40,062 bases of DNA from DATGMS01 sp035303945 (GTDB lineage Bacteria > Bacteroidota > Bacteroidia > Cytophagales > Cyclobacteriaceae), in assembly GCA_035303945.1 (NCBI GenBank), contig DATGQZ010000073.1, positions 1 to 40,062 on the forward strand. Direction: 5' to 3'. Made by a program: the position numbers and the translations under genes. This document shows, piece by piece, positions 25,291 to 33,106 of this stretch. The notes below the pieces were generated by a model. It saw only the letters and a program-made list of their open reading frames with translations, was not told the origin of the DNA and did no database searches. The stretch's first letter is position 1, and each line of letters starts with the position of its first letter.

Positions 25291-25402
25291 CTGTGTTATG
25301 TATCTTTTTTAGTTTTTAAGCTTTTACAAGACAATAAGCAGCTCCGATTCGACCTTGAGGGCGAAAGTAAAAAAAGAAAAAGCTAAAGTATGTGGCTGCT
25401 AT
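25266..25402 (-). promoter_or_regulatory. Predicted Phe/Tyr ribosome-mediated attenuator (segments 1-4)
   Basis: Four segments can be read on the minus strand. Segment 1 is ATAGCAGC (25402-25395, leader codons 4-6). Segment 2 is GTCGAATCGGAGCTGCTTAT (25353-25334, codons 20-26). Segment 3 is AGCCCGGTTCGAC (25289-25277). Segment 4 is GAACCGGGCTT (25276-25266). Segment 2 pairs with segment 3 in 13 pairs with one bulged A and one G-U, forming an antiterminator. Segment 1 pairs with the 3' part of segment 2 in about 8 pairs with one bulge, protecting the terminator 3:4. A ribosome stalled on the Phe/Tyr codons 8-14 would cover segment 1 and leave segment 2 free. One that reaches the stop codon would allow 1:2 and 3:4. 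All pairing was done by eye. Confidence 0.82.
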
Positions 25403-25411
25403 ATTGAACAT
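25316..25411 (-). CDS. Phe/Tyr-rich leader peptide of the aromatic operon (31 aa)
   Basis: The ATG at 25411 opens a 31-codon frame ending in TAA at 25316. It contains seven Phe and three Tyr. Residues 8-16 read YFSFFFFYF, so eight of nine are aromatic; the rest (RPQGRIGAAYCLVKA) is ordinary. The frame lies between hemN and the DAHP synthase/chorismate mutase gene and precedes a strong terminator, the exact plan of leader peptides such as PheL. The peptide itself is probably not functional; its translation senses charged tRNA-Phe (and perhaps tRNA-Tyr). The start is only 4 nt after a consensus -7 element, so the mRNA may be leaderless. It is too short for normal gene calling. Confidence 0.85.
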   Translation of the reverse strand: MFNIAATYFSFFFFYFRPQGRIGAAYCLVKA

Positions 25412-25415
25412 GCCC

Positions 25416-25447
25416 CAAATGTAGTACGCTGAATTTGAAAAAGCAAG
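25416..25447 (-). promoter_or_regulatory. Promoter of the aromatic amino acid operon
   Basis: On the minus strand CTTG (25447-25444, one mismatch to TTTG) is followed after 20 nt by TACATTTG (25423-25416), an exact TAnnTTTG. The spacing fits Bacteroidota sigma-ABfr-type promoters. The predicted start site falls at or next to the A of the leader peptide ATG (25411). An 18-nt AT-rich palindrome (25458-25475) lies just upstream. The remaining part of the gap back to hemN (25476-25565) shows no other feature. Confidence 0.65.
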
Positions 25448-25565
25448 CAGTGCCTCTCTTTTTTAATAAAAAAAGCTAAAAATAGAAGTTGTTGATCCTT
25501 AAATAGATGGACGGTTTAGTCGTCGTAGAGGATAGAATTTGACCTCTCGAACCAGTTATTTCACC

Positions 25566-26918
25566 TTAGATGGACTTGCTGAAGTTAAAGGATTTTTTCT
25601 TTTCCTGCATCCTGTGGTCGAATACTGCACAAATATTTCGAATAAACGCTTTTCCTGTGGGTAATATTTCAATTCCCGTACTTTGGAAGGTGATTAGTCC
25701 TTCCTGCTCCATTTCCTGCAGCCGGGATATTGTGGTAGGATCAAGGTTCAGGTAGAAATCGAGGTCCCACTTGGCTTGTTCATTGCAGATTATGGATAGG
25801 ATCAGTTTTTTGACCCGCTGGTCCATTTCGCTTTGGACATGTCCTTTCACTAGAGCAAAATTCCCTTCTTGTACGGTGGCTTTATAGTGATCTAGATCTT
25901 TTTCGTTTTGGGCGTAAGCATATCCGATATCACTAATGGCGCTGTTCCCTAAGCCAAGAAGCATCCTTGCGGGCGAGGTGGTATAGCCCATAAAGTTACG
26001 ATGAAGTTTTCCTTCTGCCTTTGCCAAGTTTAATGGCTCTTCCGGAAGCGAAAAGTGATCCATACCAATCTCTACATAACCCATCTGCACCAACAGCTCT
26101 CTGCCTTTGTCATATAAAGCCCGCTTTTCGCTTTCCTGGGGAAGATGTGCCTCAAACACACGTTGTGCTGGGAAAAGACTGGGAACGTGGGCATAGCTAT
26201 AAAAGGCAATTCTATCCGGCCGTAGCTCGGCTACTTTTTCAAATGTGTCAGTAATAGAGCTGAGGGTTTGGTAGGGCAGTCCGTATATCAAATCAAAATT
26301 GATGGACGTATAGCCTATGACTCTGGCGTTTTCTGTCGCTTCCCGCACTTTTTCAAGTGGCTGAATGCGATGAATGGCTTTTTGGACTTTTAAGTCGAAG
26401 TCTTGGATACCGTAGCTTACCCTCCTAAATCCAACTTCATATAAAGCGCTTAGATGGGCAAAGGTAGTATTATTAGGATGGCCTTCGAAGCTACACTCCG
26501 CCTCAGGTAGTACCTCAGCAGTGGAACGGATGGTACTGATAAGTTTTGTCAGTGATTCAGGAGAGAAAAATGTAGGTGTCCCTCCTCCGAGATGGATTCC
26601 TGCCAACTTTGGTTTCTCTGGTAGCAGGTCAAGGTATAAAAGCCATTCCTGAAGAAGCGTTTCAATATATGGAGCCTCTACTGTATGGTTTTTCGTTATT
26701 CTTTTGTTGCAACCACAATAGGTACAGAGGCTTTCACAGAACGGAAGGTGAATGTATAAGCTTATTCCTTCCTCATTACCGTAATCGTTGTAGGCTTTCT
26801 TAAAGAGTTTGATCCAGCTGTTTTCGTTCAAATTGCTTTCCCACAAAGGCACAGTGGGATAACTTGTATATCGAGGTGCTGGCACATTATATTTTTGGAT
26901 CAATGCTGATGAAATCAT
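25566..26918 (-). CDS. hemN: Oxygen-independent coproporphyrinogen III oxidase (radical SAM)
   Basis: HemN converts coproporphyrinogen III to protoporphyrinogen IX without oxygen in haem synthesis. The 450-aa protein starts at 'MISSALIQKYNVPAPRYTSYPT' (ATG at 26918), which matches the family N terminus; a 13-residue upstream extension is rejected. The 4Fe-4S motif CxxxCxxC is in 'PFCESLCTYCGCNKR'. The S-adenosylmethionine motif follows in 'GIHLGGGTPTFFSPESL', then 'FEGHPNNTT', 'RVSYGIQDFDLKVQ' and the C-terminal HemN domain with 'MGYTT'. The length and the 'ALIQKYN..APRYTSYPT' start argue for true HemN rather than HemW. No terminator is visible after it. Confidence 0.94.
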   Translation of the reverse strand: MISSALIQKYNVPAPRYTSYPTVPLWESNLNENSWIKLFKKAYNDYGNEEGISLYIHLPFCESLCTYCGCNKRITKNHTVEAPYIETLLQEWLLYLDLLPEKPKLAGIHLGGGTPTFFSPESLTKLISTIRSTAEVLPEAECSFEGHPNNTTFAHLSALYEVGFRRVSYGIQDFDLKVQKAIHRIQPLEKVREATENARVIGYTSINFDLIYGLPYQTLSSITDTFEKVAELRPDRIAFYSYAHVPSLFPAQRVFEAHLPQESEKRALYDKGRELLVQMGYVEIGMDHFSLPEEPLNLAKAEGKLHRNFMGYTTSPARMLLGLGNSAISDIGYAYAQNEKDLDHYKATVQEGNFALVKGHVQSEMDQRVKKLILSIICNEQAKWDLDFYLNLDPTTISRLQEMEQEGLITFQSTGIEILPTGKAFIRNICAVFDHRMQEKKKSFNFSKSI

Positions 26919-26986
26919 AGCTCTTTTTATTTGATAGGCAAAGATCCTCCGCCTCAATCAGCTTTTTGATGATGCTAAAAAGCTTT

Positions 26987-27008
26987 AAAGCTGATAAAAA
27001 TCAGCTTT
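26987..27008. repeat. Inverted repeat in the hemN divergent region
   Basis: AAAGCTGAT (26987-26995) and ATCAGCTTT (27000-27008) form a perfect 9-bp stem with loop AAAA. Related pieces (ATCAGCTTTTT near 26958 and ACAGCT near 27016) are nearby. The element lies between hemN (minus) and the plus-strand membrane protein gene, so it could be an operator site or a small hairpin. Only a short T-run follows on either strand. Confidence 0.4.
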
Positions 27009-27081
27009 TACAGTACAGCTTCTTCGTGTCGATGAATATGGCCTAAAAAATGCAAGTAAATATTCATAATTCCCCCTGTCT

Positions 27082-27900
27082 ATGATACGGTACTTAAACT
27101 CCCTCATCTTGCTACTCTTGGTAGGCACTCTCGTAAAGGCACAGGATGTGTCTAATGTAGAAGCATCCGAGCCCCCTATCAAACATGCGGATCCTGTCTT
27201 CAATGATTTTAGTACGGACTTAGGGTCACGAAAAGGATCTGGACAGCTTAATGTGAATTTTGGGTATCAGAAGATGAAGGAGGATCATCATGAATTATTG
27301 TCGCAGCTTGAATTGGAATATGCTCCAGTAGATAATCTTGGGCTGGAGCTGTTGCTTCCTTACAACATCTATTTCAATAACAATATGTCTATGGTGGAGA
27401 GACCGGAAAATCGGCTGGAATTTCTGCAATGGTCGGCGCAATATACTTTTGTTAGTGCTCCCGCTTCCGGTATTTCTCTAGCAGGTGGCTTCACCAATGC
27501 TTGGGAAATGGCCAGTCCAGAAGCCTTTCCCAACAAAGGAATAGATTTAAAGACCATTGCCTTCAACCCCTTTTTGACTTTTGCCAAAAACTGGCGAGAT
27601 CGCTATTTTTTTACCTTCTCAGGCGGACCGGATTTTGTTCGGGAGTTGGAGCCGAAGAACTGGGAGCTTGGCGCGCAGCTCAATACCGCATTTCATTATG
27701 GCTTTTCCGAACAAGACCATTATGTGGGTGTAGAATTTAATAAGGAAATAGCTGATGGATCTTTGGAAATGATGGTCCGCCCCCAATTGATTTTACAGAT
27801 AAATGAAAAATTTAACCTAGGAGCTGCTCTGGGTATTCCGGTCGGAATAGAAGATAGCAAATGGGCCGGTTTTTTGAGATTGGCTTACGAGCTGGATTAG
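27082..27900 (+). CDS. Predicted outer-membrane beta-barrel-like protein, hypothetical
   Basis: This 272-aa protein has a cleavable signal peptide (about 1-20, ending 'LVKAQ') and a mature part of alternating strands rich in aromatic residues. Examples are 'GSGQLNVNFGYQKMKEDHHELLSQLELEYAPVDNLGLELLLPYNIYF' (27-90 region, in pieces), 'WSAQYTFVSAPASGISLAGGF', 'HYVGVEFNKEI' and 'KWAGFLRLAYELD' at the end. About eight to ten antiparallel strands would fit an outer-membrane barrel, closing with a hydrophobic C-terminal strand. I do not recognise a named family. It stands alone, with hemN divergent, and I find no clear promoter in the upstream gap. Confidence 0.65.
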   Translation: MIRYLNSLILLLLVGTLVKAQDVSNVEASEPPIKHADPVFNDFSTDLGSRKGSGQLNVNFGYQKMKEDHHELLSQLELEYAPVDNLGLELLLPYNIYFNNNMSMVERPENRLEFLQWSAQYTFVSAPASGISLAGGFTNAWEMASPEAFPNKGIDLKTIAFNPFLTFAKNWRDRYFFTFSGGPDFVRELEPKNWELGAQLNTAFHYGFSEQDHYVGVEFNKEIADGSLEMMVRPQLILQINEKFNLGAALGIPVGIEDSKWAGFLRLAYELD

Positions 27901-27999
27901 TTTTAAACTTGTACAATACCTCTCGCGCCCCGTCCTGGTGAGGTTTTGGTTACATTCTTGCTTAGAATCAACTATAAACCAACTACATCTATATAAATA

Positions 28000-28218
28000 A
28001 TGGAATATTTCAGAATCAAGAACAATCAAGAAGAGGAAATTTTTGTCAATTTGTGTAATGTATTATGGGTTGCGTTTTCGGATGAACGTTACACGATTGC
28101 TTTTTATCGATGTGAAAGTGATGCGTTAACGGTAGCCATACATGAAAGCGCCTACGAAGACACCAAAGAGAAACTGATGAAGGTGCTGCAGTCTTCCACC
28201 AGAGTTGTTCTAGATTAA
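28000..28218 (+). CDS. Small conserved-looking protein, hypothetical (72 aa)
   Basis: This short protein (MEYFRIKNNQEEEIFVNLCNVL...) is predicted to form beta strands ('EEIFVNLCNVLWVAFSDERYTIAFYRC' in part) followed by a C-terminal helix ('AYEDTKEKLMKVLQ'). It has no signal peptide or membrane helix. The balanced composition and the clear ATG support a real gene, but I cannot name a family. The 99-bp gap before it shows no exact promoter match. Confidence 0.6.
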   Translation: MEYFRIKNNQEEEIFVNLCNVLWVAFSDERYTIAFYRCESDALTVAIHESAYEDTKEKLMKVLQSSTRVVLD

Positions 28219-28254
28219 TAAAGGATCGATTAGAAAGTGCGTAAAAGCGACAAC

Positions 28255-28896
28255 TTAATTTAGCCGAAACAAAGGAAGGTGAATATGGTATCTTACCGCT
28301 AGTATTCGTATTACAATGACCGATACAGCGGCAGTGACTGCGGCAATATTAGAAGACACTGGGAACTGGAGACAGATAAAATAAACAATTCCTCCAGCGA
28401 CGCAGGCTAGGGCATATATGTCTTTGCGAAAGATTAGTGGTACTTCATTGATCAGCACGTCACGGATAACTCCACCTACTACACCCGTGATGGTTCCCAT
28501 CATGATGCAGACCCATATGGGTAATCCTGCATCCAGACTTTTGCTAATACCCACAATAGTAAATAAGCCAAGACCGATAGCATCAAATAAAAATAAGGTA
28601 TTGCCCCAGTGCAGCACCCTTCCTTTGAAAACTAAGGCAATTATGAGTGCAAAGCCAGTCGTGACAACATATAGGGGCGTTAGCATCCAAAAGGGCGTGA
28701 GGTCCAGCAACAAATCACGTGTAGTGCCGCCGCCGATAGCCGTTACTAAACCTACGATGTAGGCCCCAAACCAATCCATGTTTTTGCCCGAAGCCAAACG
28801 AATGCCGCTCATGGCAAAGGCGAAGGTGCCCATTAAATCTAGTACCGTAGTTAAACTCAATGCGTCCAACATATCTGAAGTAGTGGAGATGCTCAT
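28255..28896 (-). CDS. TRIC cation channel family membrane protein (UPF0126, YicG-like)
   Basis: From the ATG at 28896 this is a 213-aa protein; the frame can be read 14 codons further upstream, but only into a terminator hairpin. It has six to seven membrane helices arranged as two repeats, each with a Gly-rich kink motif: 'AIGGGTTRDLLL' and 'VVGGVIRDVLINEVP'. The N-terminal 'LDLMGTFAFAMSGIRLA' and 'FDAIGLGLFTIVG' are typical of UPF0126. Prokaryotic TRIC homologues form trimeric monovalent cation channels. The role in the cell is not clear. It follows alanine dehydrogenase on the same strand, separated by a terminator-like hairpin. Confidence 0.88.
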   Translation of the reverse strand: MSISTTSDMLDALSLTTVLDLMGTFAFAMSGIRLASGKNMDWFGAYIVGLVTAIGGGTTRDLLLDLTPFWMLTPLYVVTTGFALIIALVFKGRVLHWGNTLFLFDAIGLGLFTIVGISKSLDAGLPIWVCIMMGTITGVVGGVIRDVLINEVPLIFRKDIYALACVAGGIVYFICLQFPVSSNIAAVTAAVSVIVIRILAVRYHIHLPLFRLN

Positions 28897-28904
28897 CGCG
28901 CTGT

Positions 28905-28951
28905 AATAATAAAGTGCTGAAGGTGGCGGGTTAAACAACCTCCTTCAGCAC
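28905..28951 (-). terminator. Terminator-like hairpin after alanine dehydrogenase
   Basis: GTGCTGAAGG (28951-28942, minus) pairs perfectly with CCTTCAGCAC (28923-28914), with an 18-nt loop, and is followed by TTTATTATTA. It lies between ald and the TRIC gene. It argues that the TRIC gene begins at the downstream ATG (28896). Confidence 0.6.
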
Positions 28952-29043
28952 CCATTACAGAGGATGGAATAACTTCAAATATAGAAAATTAAGAAGCATT
29001 GCCATATATATGCAGATGCTAATAGGCTAAATCCTTAAACATA

Positions 29044-30162
29044 TTAGTTGGCTAGATATTGCTCTGCAGAGACGTAGGGTAAGTCAAAGGTATCTGCTAC
29101 TGCTTTATACACCACGTCGCCTTCGATGATATTTAAGCCGGTTTTTAACTCGCTATTTCCCTGCAGTGCTTTTTTCCAGCCCTTTTCTGCTAATTGGATG
29201 ACATAGGGAAGCGTAGCATTTGTCAGCGCAAGTGTGGAGGTAAAGGGCACTGCACCAGGCATATTAGCCACGCAGTAATGTATAATGCCATCAATGGTAA
29301 AAGTTGGATCTTGATGCGTAGTGGGGCGGCACGTCTCAATACAGCCTCCTTGATCTACCGCAACGTCGACCAAGACCGTGCCTTTCTTCATGTCTTTCAG
29401 CATGTGTCGGGTAATCAAATGTGGGGCTTTGGCTCCGGTAATGAGGATAGCACCAATGATTAAATCTGCATCTTTAATAACTTTTCGGATGTTCATTTCA
29501 TTGGACATCATGGTGTTTACGTTTGACGGCATCACCTCTGCAAGGTAACGCATCCTGGCCAAGGATACATCCAAAATAGTGACATCAGCACCCAGGCCGG
29601 CAGCCATATGGGCTGCATGGGTGCCTACGACACCGCCTCCCAATATTACCACTTTAGCTGGAAGTACACCAGGTACACCTCCCAACAAAATTCCTCGTCC
29701 GCCAAAAGGCTTTTCAAGATAGTTTGCGCCTTTTTGCACGGCCATGCGACCAGCTACTTCAGACATAGGGATAAGCAGCGGCAAGCTTTTATCCGCTTTT
29801 TCTACCGTTTCGTAAGCAATACATATTGCTTCGCTCTTGATCATGGCTTGTGTGAGTGTAGCATCGGATGCAAAGTGAAAATAGGTGAACACCACCTGCC
29901 CCTTTCGGATCAGGTCATATTCAGGGGCAATAGGTTCTTTTACTTTGACGATAATGTCCGCTTTGGCATACACATCTTCTATGGTAGGGAGTATTTCGGC
30001 TCCAGCGCTTTGATAAAGTTCATCCGGGAAGTCACTTCCTTCCCCGGCGGATGTCTGTATACAAACGTGGTGGCCTCTTTTGACCAATTCATTTGCGCCA
30101 GATGGCGTGAGTGCCACACGGTTTTCGTTGTTTTTAATCTCCTTAGGAACTCCTATAATCAT
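29044..30162 (-). CDS. ald: Alanine dehydrogenase
   Basis: Ald catalyses the NAD-dependent reversible deamination of L-alanine to pyruvate and ammonia. The 372-aa protein has 'MIIGVPKEIKNNENRVALTPSG', the substrate-binding Arg/Lys region, 'PMSEVAGRMAVQKGA', the NAD-binding motif 'VVILGGGVVGTHAAHMAAGLGA' and 'VDVAVDQGGCIET' near the end. Length and motifs match hexameric Ald rather than the related transhydrogenase subunit PntA. It is divergent from the fused E1 gene across a 388-bp gap. Confidence 0.95.
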   Translation of the reverse strand: MIIGVPKEIKNNENRVALTPSGANELVKRGHHVCIQTSAGEGSDFPDELYQSAGAEILPTIEDVYAKADIIVKVKEPIAPEYDLIRKGQVVFTYFHFASDATLTQAMIKSEAICIAYETVEKADKSLPLLIPMSEVAGRMAVQKGANYLEKPFGGRGILLGGVPGVLPAKVVILGGGVVGTHAAHMAAGLGADVTILDVSLARMRYLAEVMPSNVNTMMSNEMNIRKVIKDADLIIGAILITGAKAPHLITRHMLKDMKKGTVLVDVAVDQGGCIETCRPTTHQDPTFTIDGIIHYCVANMPGAVPFTSTLALTNATLPYVIQLAEKGWKKALQGNSELKTGLNIIEGDVVYKAVADTFDLPYVSAEQYLAN

Positions 30163-30467
30163 CGTTGGTTGTAGTTAGGTTAAGTTACTTCTGGAGTGGC
30201 GCTATTTGCTGTTGCGAACGCAAGAAAATGTTTTTTAAAGATATTTTTTTCCTTATCTTTTGGCAGTTCATCCGGTTGTAGATGACATTTATTTAAAAGG
30301 TTCGGGTTCGAAGTAGCGCTTTTCCTCCAGAAAAACGACAGCTTAAAGAAACAACTAAAATTTCAAAAATTCATTTTTTTTAGGGTTTTATTTTGGTTTG
30401 ATTCTTCGTGAGGACGGAAAACAGTGAAATGTGGATGTTTTCAACCCAATGGGACTATCCTTTGGGG
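30163..30467. other. Intergenic region between ald and the E1 fusion gene
   Basis: This 305-bp AT-rich stretch holds no ORF with coding character. A small palindrome, TTGCGAACGCAA (30212-30223), lies about 50 bp before ald and could be a regulator site. Several T-rich and A-rich runs are present (30228-30255, 30346-30395). I see no tRNA or RNA gene. Confidence 0.4.
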
Positions 30468-30499
30468 TTTGTTAAAGAAGACATTTTTGAGTAATTTTG
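30468..30499 (+). promoter_or_regulatory. Strong Bacteroidota promoter for the E1 alpha-beta gene
   Basis: TTTG at 30468-30471 is followed after exactly 20 nt by TAATTTTG at 30492-30499. Both boxes match the TTTG / TAnnTTTG consensus. The predicted start near 30505 gives a leader of about 45 nt. This is the best promoter in the window. Confidence 0.72.
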
Positions 30500-30550
30500 A
30501 GGAATAGTCGAGTTTTGGCCTAGCAATCCAAAAATTCGTTTTAACAAAGC

Positions 30551-32968
30551 ATGATGGAACAAAGGGCGACATTGACCAGCAAAGAAAAAGGGCAAGGTAT
30601 CAATAAAAACCAGATCATATCCGACTACAGGCTTGCATTTTTAAGCAGGCAGGTTTCCCTCATGGGGAGAAAGGAGGTTTTTATGGGGAAGGCCAAGTTT
30701 GGGGTCTTTGGTGATGGAAAGGAGTTGGCTCAGATTGCCATGGCAAGATTTTTTAAAGCTGGAGATTTCAGGTCTGGGTATTACCGGGATCAAACATTTA
30801 TGTTTGCCATTGGGGAGTTGTCGGTGCAGGAATATTTTGCCCAGCTGTATGCGCACACAGATGTAACGGCCGATCCTGCCTCTGGAGGAAGGCTTATGAA
30901 TGCCCATTTTGGCACCAGATCTTTGGATGATGATGGGAATTGGAAGGATTTGATGAAGATCAAAAACTCCACTTCAGATATCTCTCCTACGGCAGCACAG
31001 ATGCCCAAGTTGTTGGGATTAGCTTATGCTTCCAAGCTTTTCAGAGAAAACCCGGCCTTGAATAATTTTGAAGGCTTTACCAAGGGGGGAAACGAAGTTG
31101 CATGGGGTACCATAGGCAATGCTGCTACGGCAGAGGGGATGTTTTTCGAAACTATTAATGCCGGGGGGGTGCTACAAGTCCCCATGATTATTTCCGTGTG
31201 GGACGATGAATATGGTATTTCTGTACCTAATAAATACCATACCACCAAAAGTAGTATATCAGAGGTCCTCAGAGGCTTCCAAAGAGAGGAAGACAAAGAA
31301 GGCTATGAGATTTTTGTGGCGAAAGGTTGGGATTATGAAGCCCTATTAGAAGTCTATTATAAAGCCTCAGTGATCGCTCGTGAGGAGCATGTGCCAGTAC
31401 TCATACATGTTGTGGAAATGACGCAACCTCAAGGGCACTCCACGTCTGGCTCCCACGAACGGTACAAATCAAAACAAAGACTGGCGTGGGAAGCAGAGCA
31501 TGACTGTTTGACGAAGTTTCGCAGCTACCTATTGCATAGAGAAGTTTTAACGGAGGTTGAGTTAGATGAATTGGAGCGGGACGTTGTTCAGGAAGTACGG
31601 AAGGCAAAGGATCGGGCTTGGAGAGCTTTTGCAGACGAAATAAAAGCCGAACTTAACGAAGCGGTTTCATTAATTAACGAAGCAGCATTAAACAGTATCC
31701 AAGGCGCCTATTTGCTGCAGTTGACAGAGGATCTATCCAAAGTCATTAACCCTATCCGCAAGGATGTGGTAAGCACGGTTCGAAAGGCTTTATTGGCATT
31801 AAGGTTTGATCAGCCTGAAGTGCAGGCTAACCTAAAGCAATGGTATGCTGAAAAACAAAATGTCTATGAGGAAAAATACAGCAGCCATTTATACAGTGAA
31901 TCGGCGTTCAACGCAATTTTAATTCCCGAAGTGCCTGCTGACTATGAGGAGGATGCCAAGCGTGTAGATGGAAGAGAGGTGTTGCAGGCATGTTTTGATC
32001 ATATGCTCTCCCGTGATCCGCGGGTTTTTGCCATAGGTGAAGATGTTGGCAAAATCGGCGATGTAAACCAAGGTTTTGCGGGTTTGCAGGCCAAATATGG
32101 GGAGCTTCGGGTGACGGACACCGGCATCCGGGAATGTACGATTGTGGGTCAAGGTATTGGTGCAGCGTTGCGTGGACTGCGTCCTATAGCGGAAATCCAA
32201 TATTTGGATTACCTCCTATATGCGCTGCAGACACTTTCGGATGATCTGGCCAGTTTGCTCTATAGGACTAAAGGAGGCCAAAAGGCACCTGTCATCATTA
32301 GAACAAGAGGACATAGGTTGGAAGGCGTGTGGCACTCCGGCTCTCCAATGAGTATGATCTTGGGTAGCCTGAGGGGGATGTTAGTGTGTGTTCCTAGAGA
32401 TATGACACAGGCAGCAGGCATGTATAATACCTTGCTGCAGTCTGATGAGCCTGCTCTGATGATAGAGTGCTTAAATGGCTATAGGCTTAAAGAAAGAATG
32501 CCGGCCAATGTGGGCGAGTTCACTGTGCCGCTTGGAAAGCCTGACATTTTGAGGGAAGGAAACGATATTACCGTGGTTACTTATGGGGCCATGTGCAAGA
32601 TTGTCATGGAGGCAGCAGATCAGCTGGATGGTTTGGGCATTTCTGTAGAAGTGATCGATGTACAGACTTTGCTACCGTTTGATATCCATCATATTATCAA
32701 AGATTCCATCAAAAAAACTAATCGGGTAATATTTGCTGATGAGGACGTGCCTGGAGGGGGATCTGCCTTTATGATGCAGCAGGTAGTAGAGGAACAGGAC
32801 GCTTATCGCTATTTAGATTCCGCACCAGCAACATTGGCTGCCAAGGCCCATCGTCCGGCATATTCCTCGGACGGTGATTATTTCTCCAAGCCAAGCGTGG
32901 ATGATGTGGTAGAAAAGGCCTATGCCATGATGTCTGAGGCAGATCCAGCAAAGTATCCTAGCCTATAA
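30551..32968 (+). CDS. 2-oxoacid dehydrogenase E1, fused alpha and beta subunits
   Basis: This 805-aa protein carries a thiamine-diphosphate E1-alpha domain (about 20-410) and an E1-beta domain (about 470-800), normally two proteins. This form is usual in Bacteroidota and is assigned to branched-chain 2-oxoacid or pyruvate dehydrogenase complexes. The alpha ThDP motif reads GNA (189-191) ... DD (218-219) instead of GDG...NN. In the beta part 'GEDVG' (496-500), the catalytic-site Glu in 'GIRECTIVGQG' (E528), and 'DEDVPGGGSAF' are intact. E2 and E3 are not in this window. It is monocistronic, with a consensus promoter. The exact substrate is undecided. Confidence 0.9.
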   Translation: MMEQRATLTSKEKGQGINKNQIISDYRLAFLSRQVSLMGRKEVFMGKAKFGVFGDGKELAQIAMARFFKAGDFRSGYYRDQTFMFAIGELSVQEYFAQLYAHTDVTADPASGGRLMNAHFGTRSLDDDGNWKDLMKIKNSTSDISPTAAQMPKLLGLAYASKLFRENPALNNFEGFTKGGNEVAWGTIGNAATAEGMFFETINAGGVLQVPMIISVWDDEYGISVPNKYHTTKSSISEVLRGFQREEDKEGYEIFVAKGWDYEALLEVYYKASVIAREEHVPVLIHVVEMTQPQGHSTSGSHERYKSKQRLAWEAEHDCLTKFRSYLLHREVLTEVELDELERDVVQEVRKAKDRAWRAFADEIKAELNEAVSLINEAALNSIQGAYLLQLTEDLSKVINPIRKDVVSTVRKALLALRFDQPEVQANLKQWYAEKQNVYEEKYSSHLYSESAFNAILIPEVPADYEEDAKRVDGREVLQACFDHMLSRDPRVFAIGEDVGKIGDVNQGFAGLQAKYGELRVTDTGIRECTIVGQGIGAALRGLRPIAEIQYLDYLLYALQTLSDDLASLLYRTKGGQKAPVIIRTRGHRLEGVWHSGSPMSMILGSLRGMLVCVPRDMTQAAGMYNTLLQSDEPALMIECLNGYRLKERMPANVGEFTVPLGKPDILREGNDITVVTYGAMCKIVMEAADQLDGLGISVEVIDVQTLLPFDIHHIIKDSIKKTNRVIFADEDVPGGGSAFMMQQVVEEQDAYRYLDSAPATLAAKAHRPAYSSDGDYFSKPSVDDVVEKAYAMMSEADPAKYPSL

Positions 32969-32977
32969 AAACGGACC

Positions 32978-33001
32978 TGCGTGGGAATATTCCTCCACGC
33001 A
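32978..33001 (+). terminator. Terminator-like hairpin after the E1 gene
   Basis: TGCGTGG (32978-32984) pairs with CCACGCA (32995-33001), with a GAATATTC palindrome in the loop. The T-run after it is weak. Bases 33002-33106 contain nothing further that I can identify. Confidence 0.45.
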
Positions 33002-33106
33002 AGCCTTTTGCATCACAATTCCTTTACTTAATCTGCATTGCTGCGAAGGCAGGTACAAACTACTGCGGAGTGACTTGTCCTGCGGTTATAGTCGGAGCCG
33101 ATTCTC

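Noticed and set aside
30301..30330. GGTTCGGGTTCGAAG resembling a tRNA T-arm
   Set aside because: No acceptor stem, anticodon arm or CCA-like 3' end can be fitted around it.
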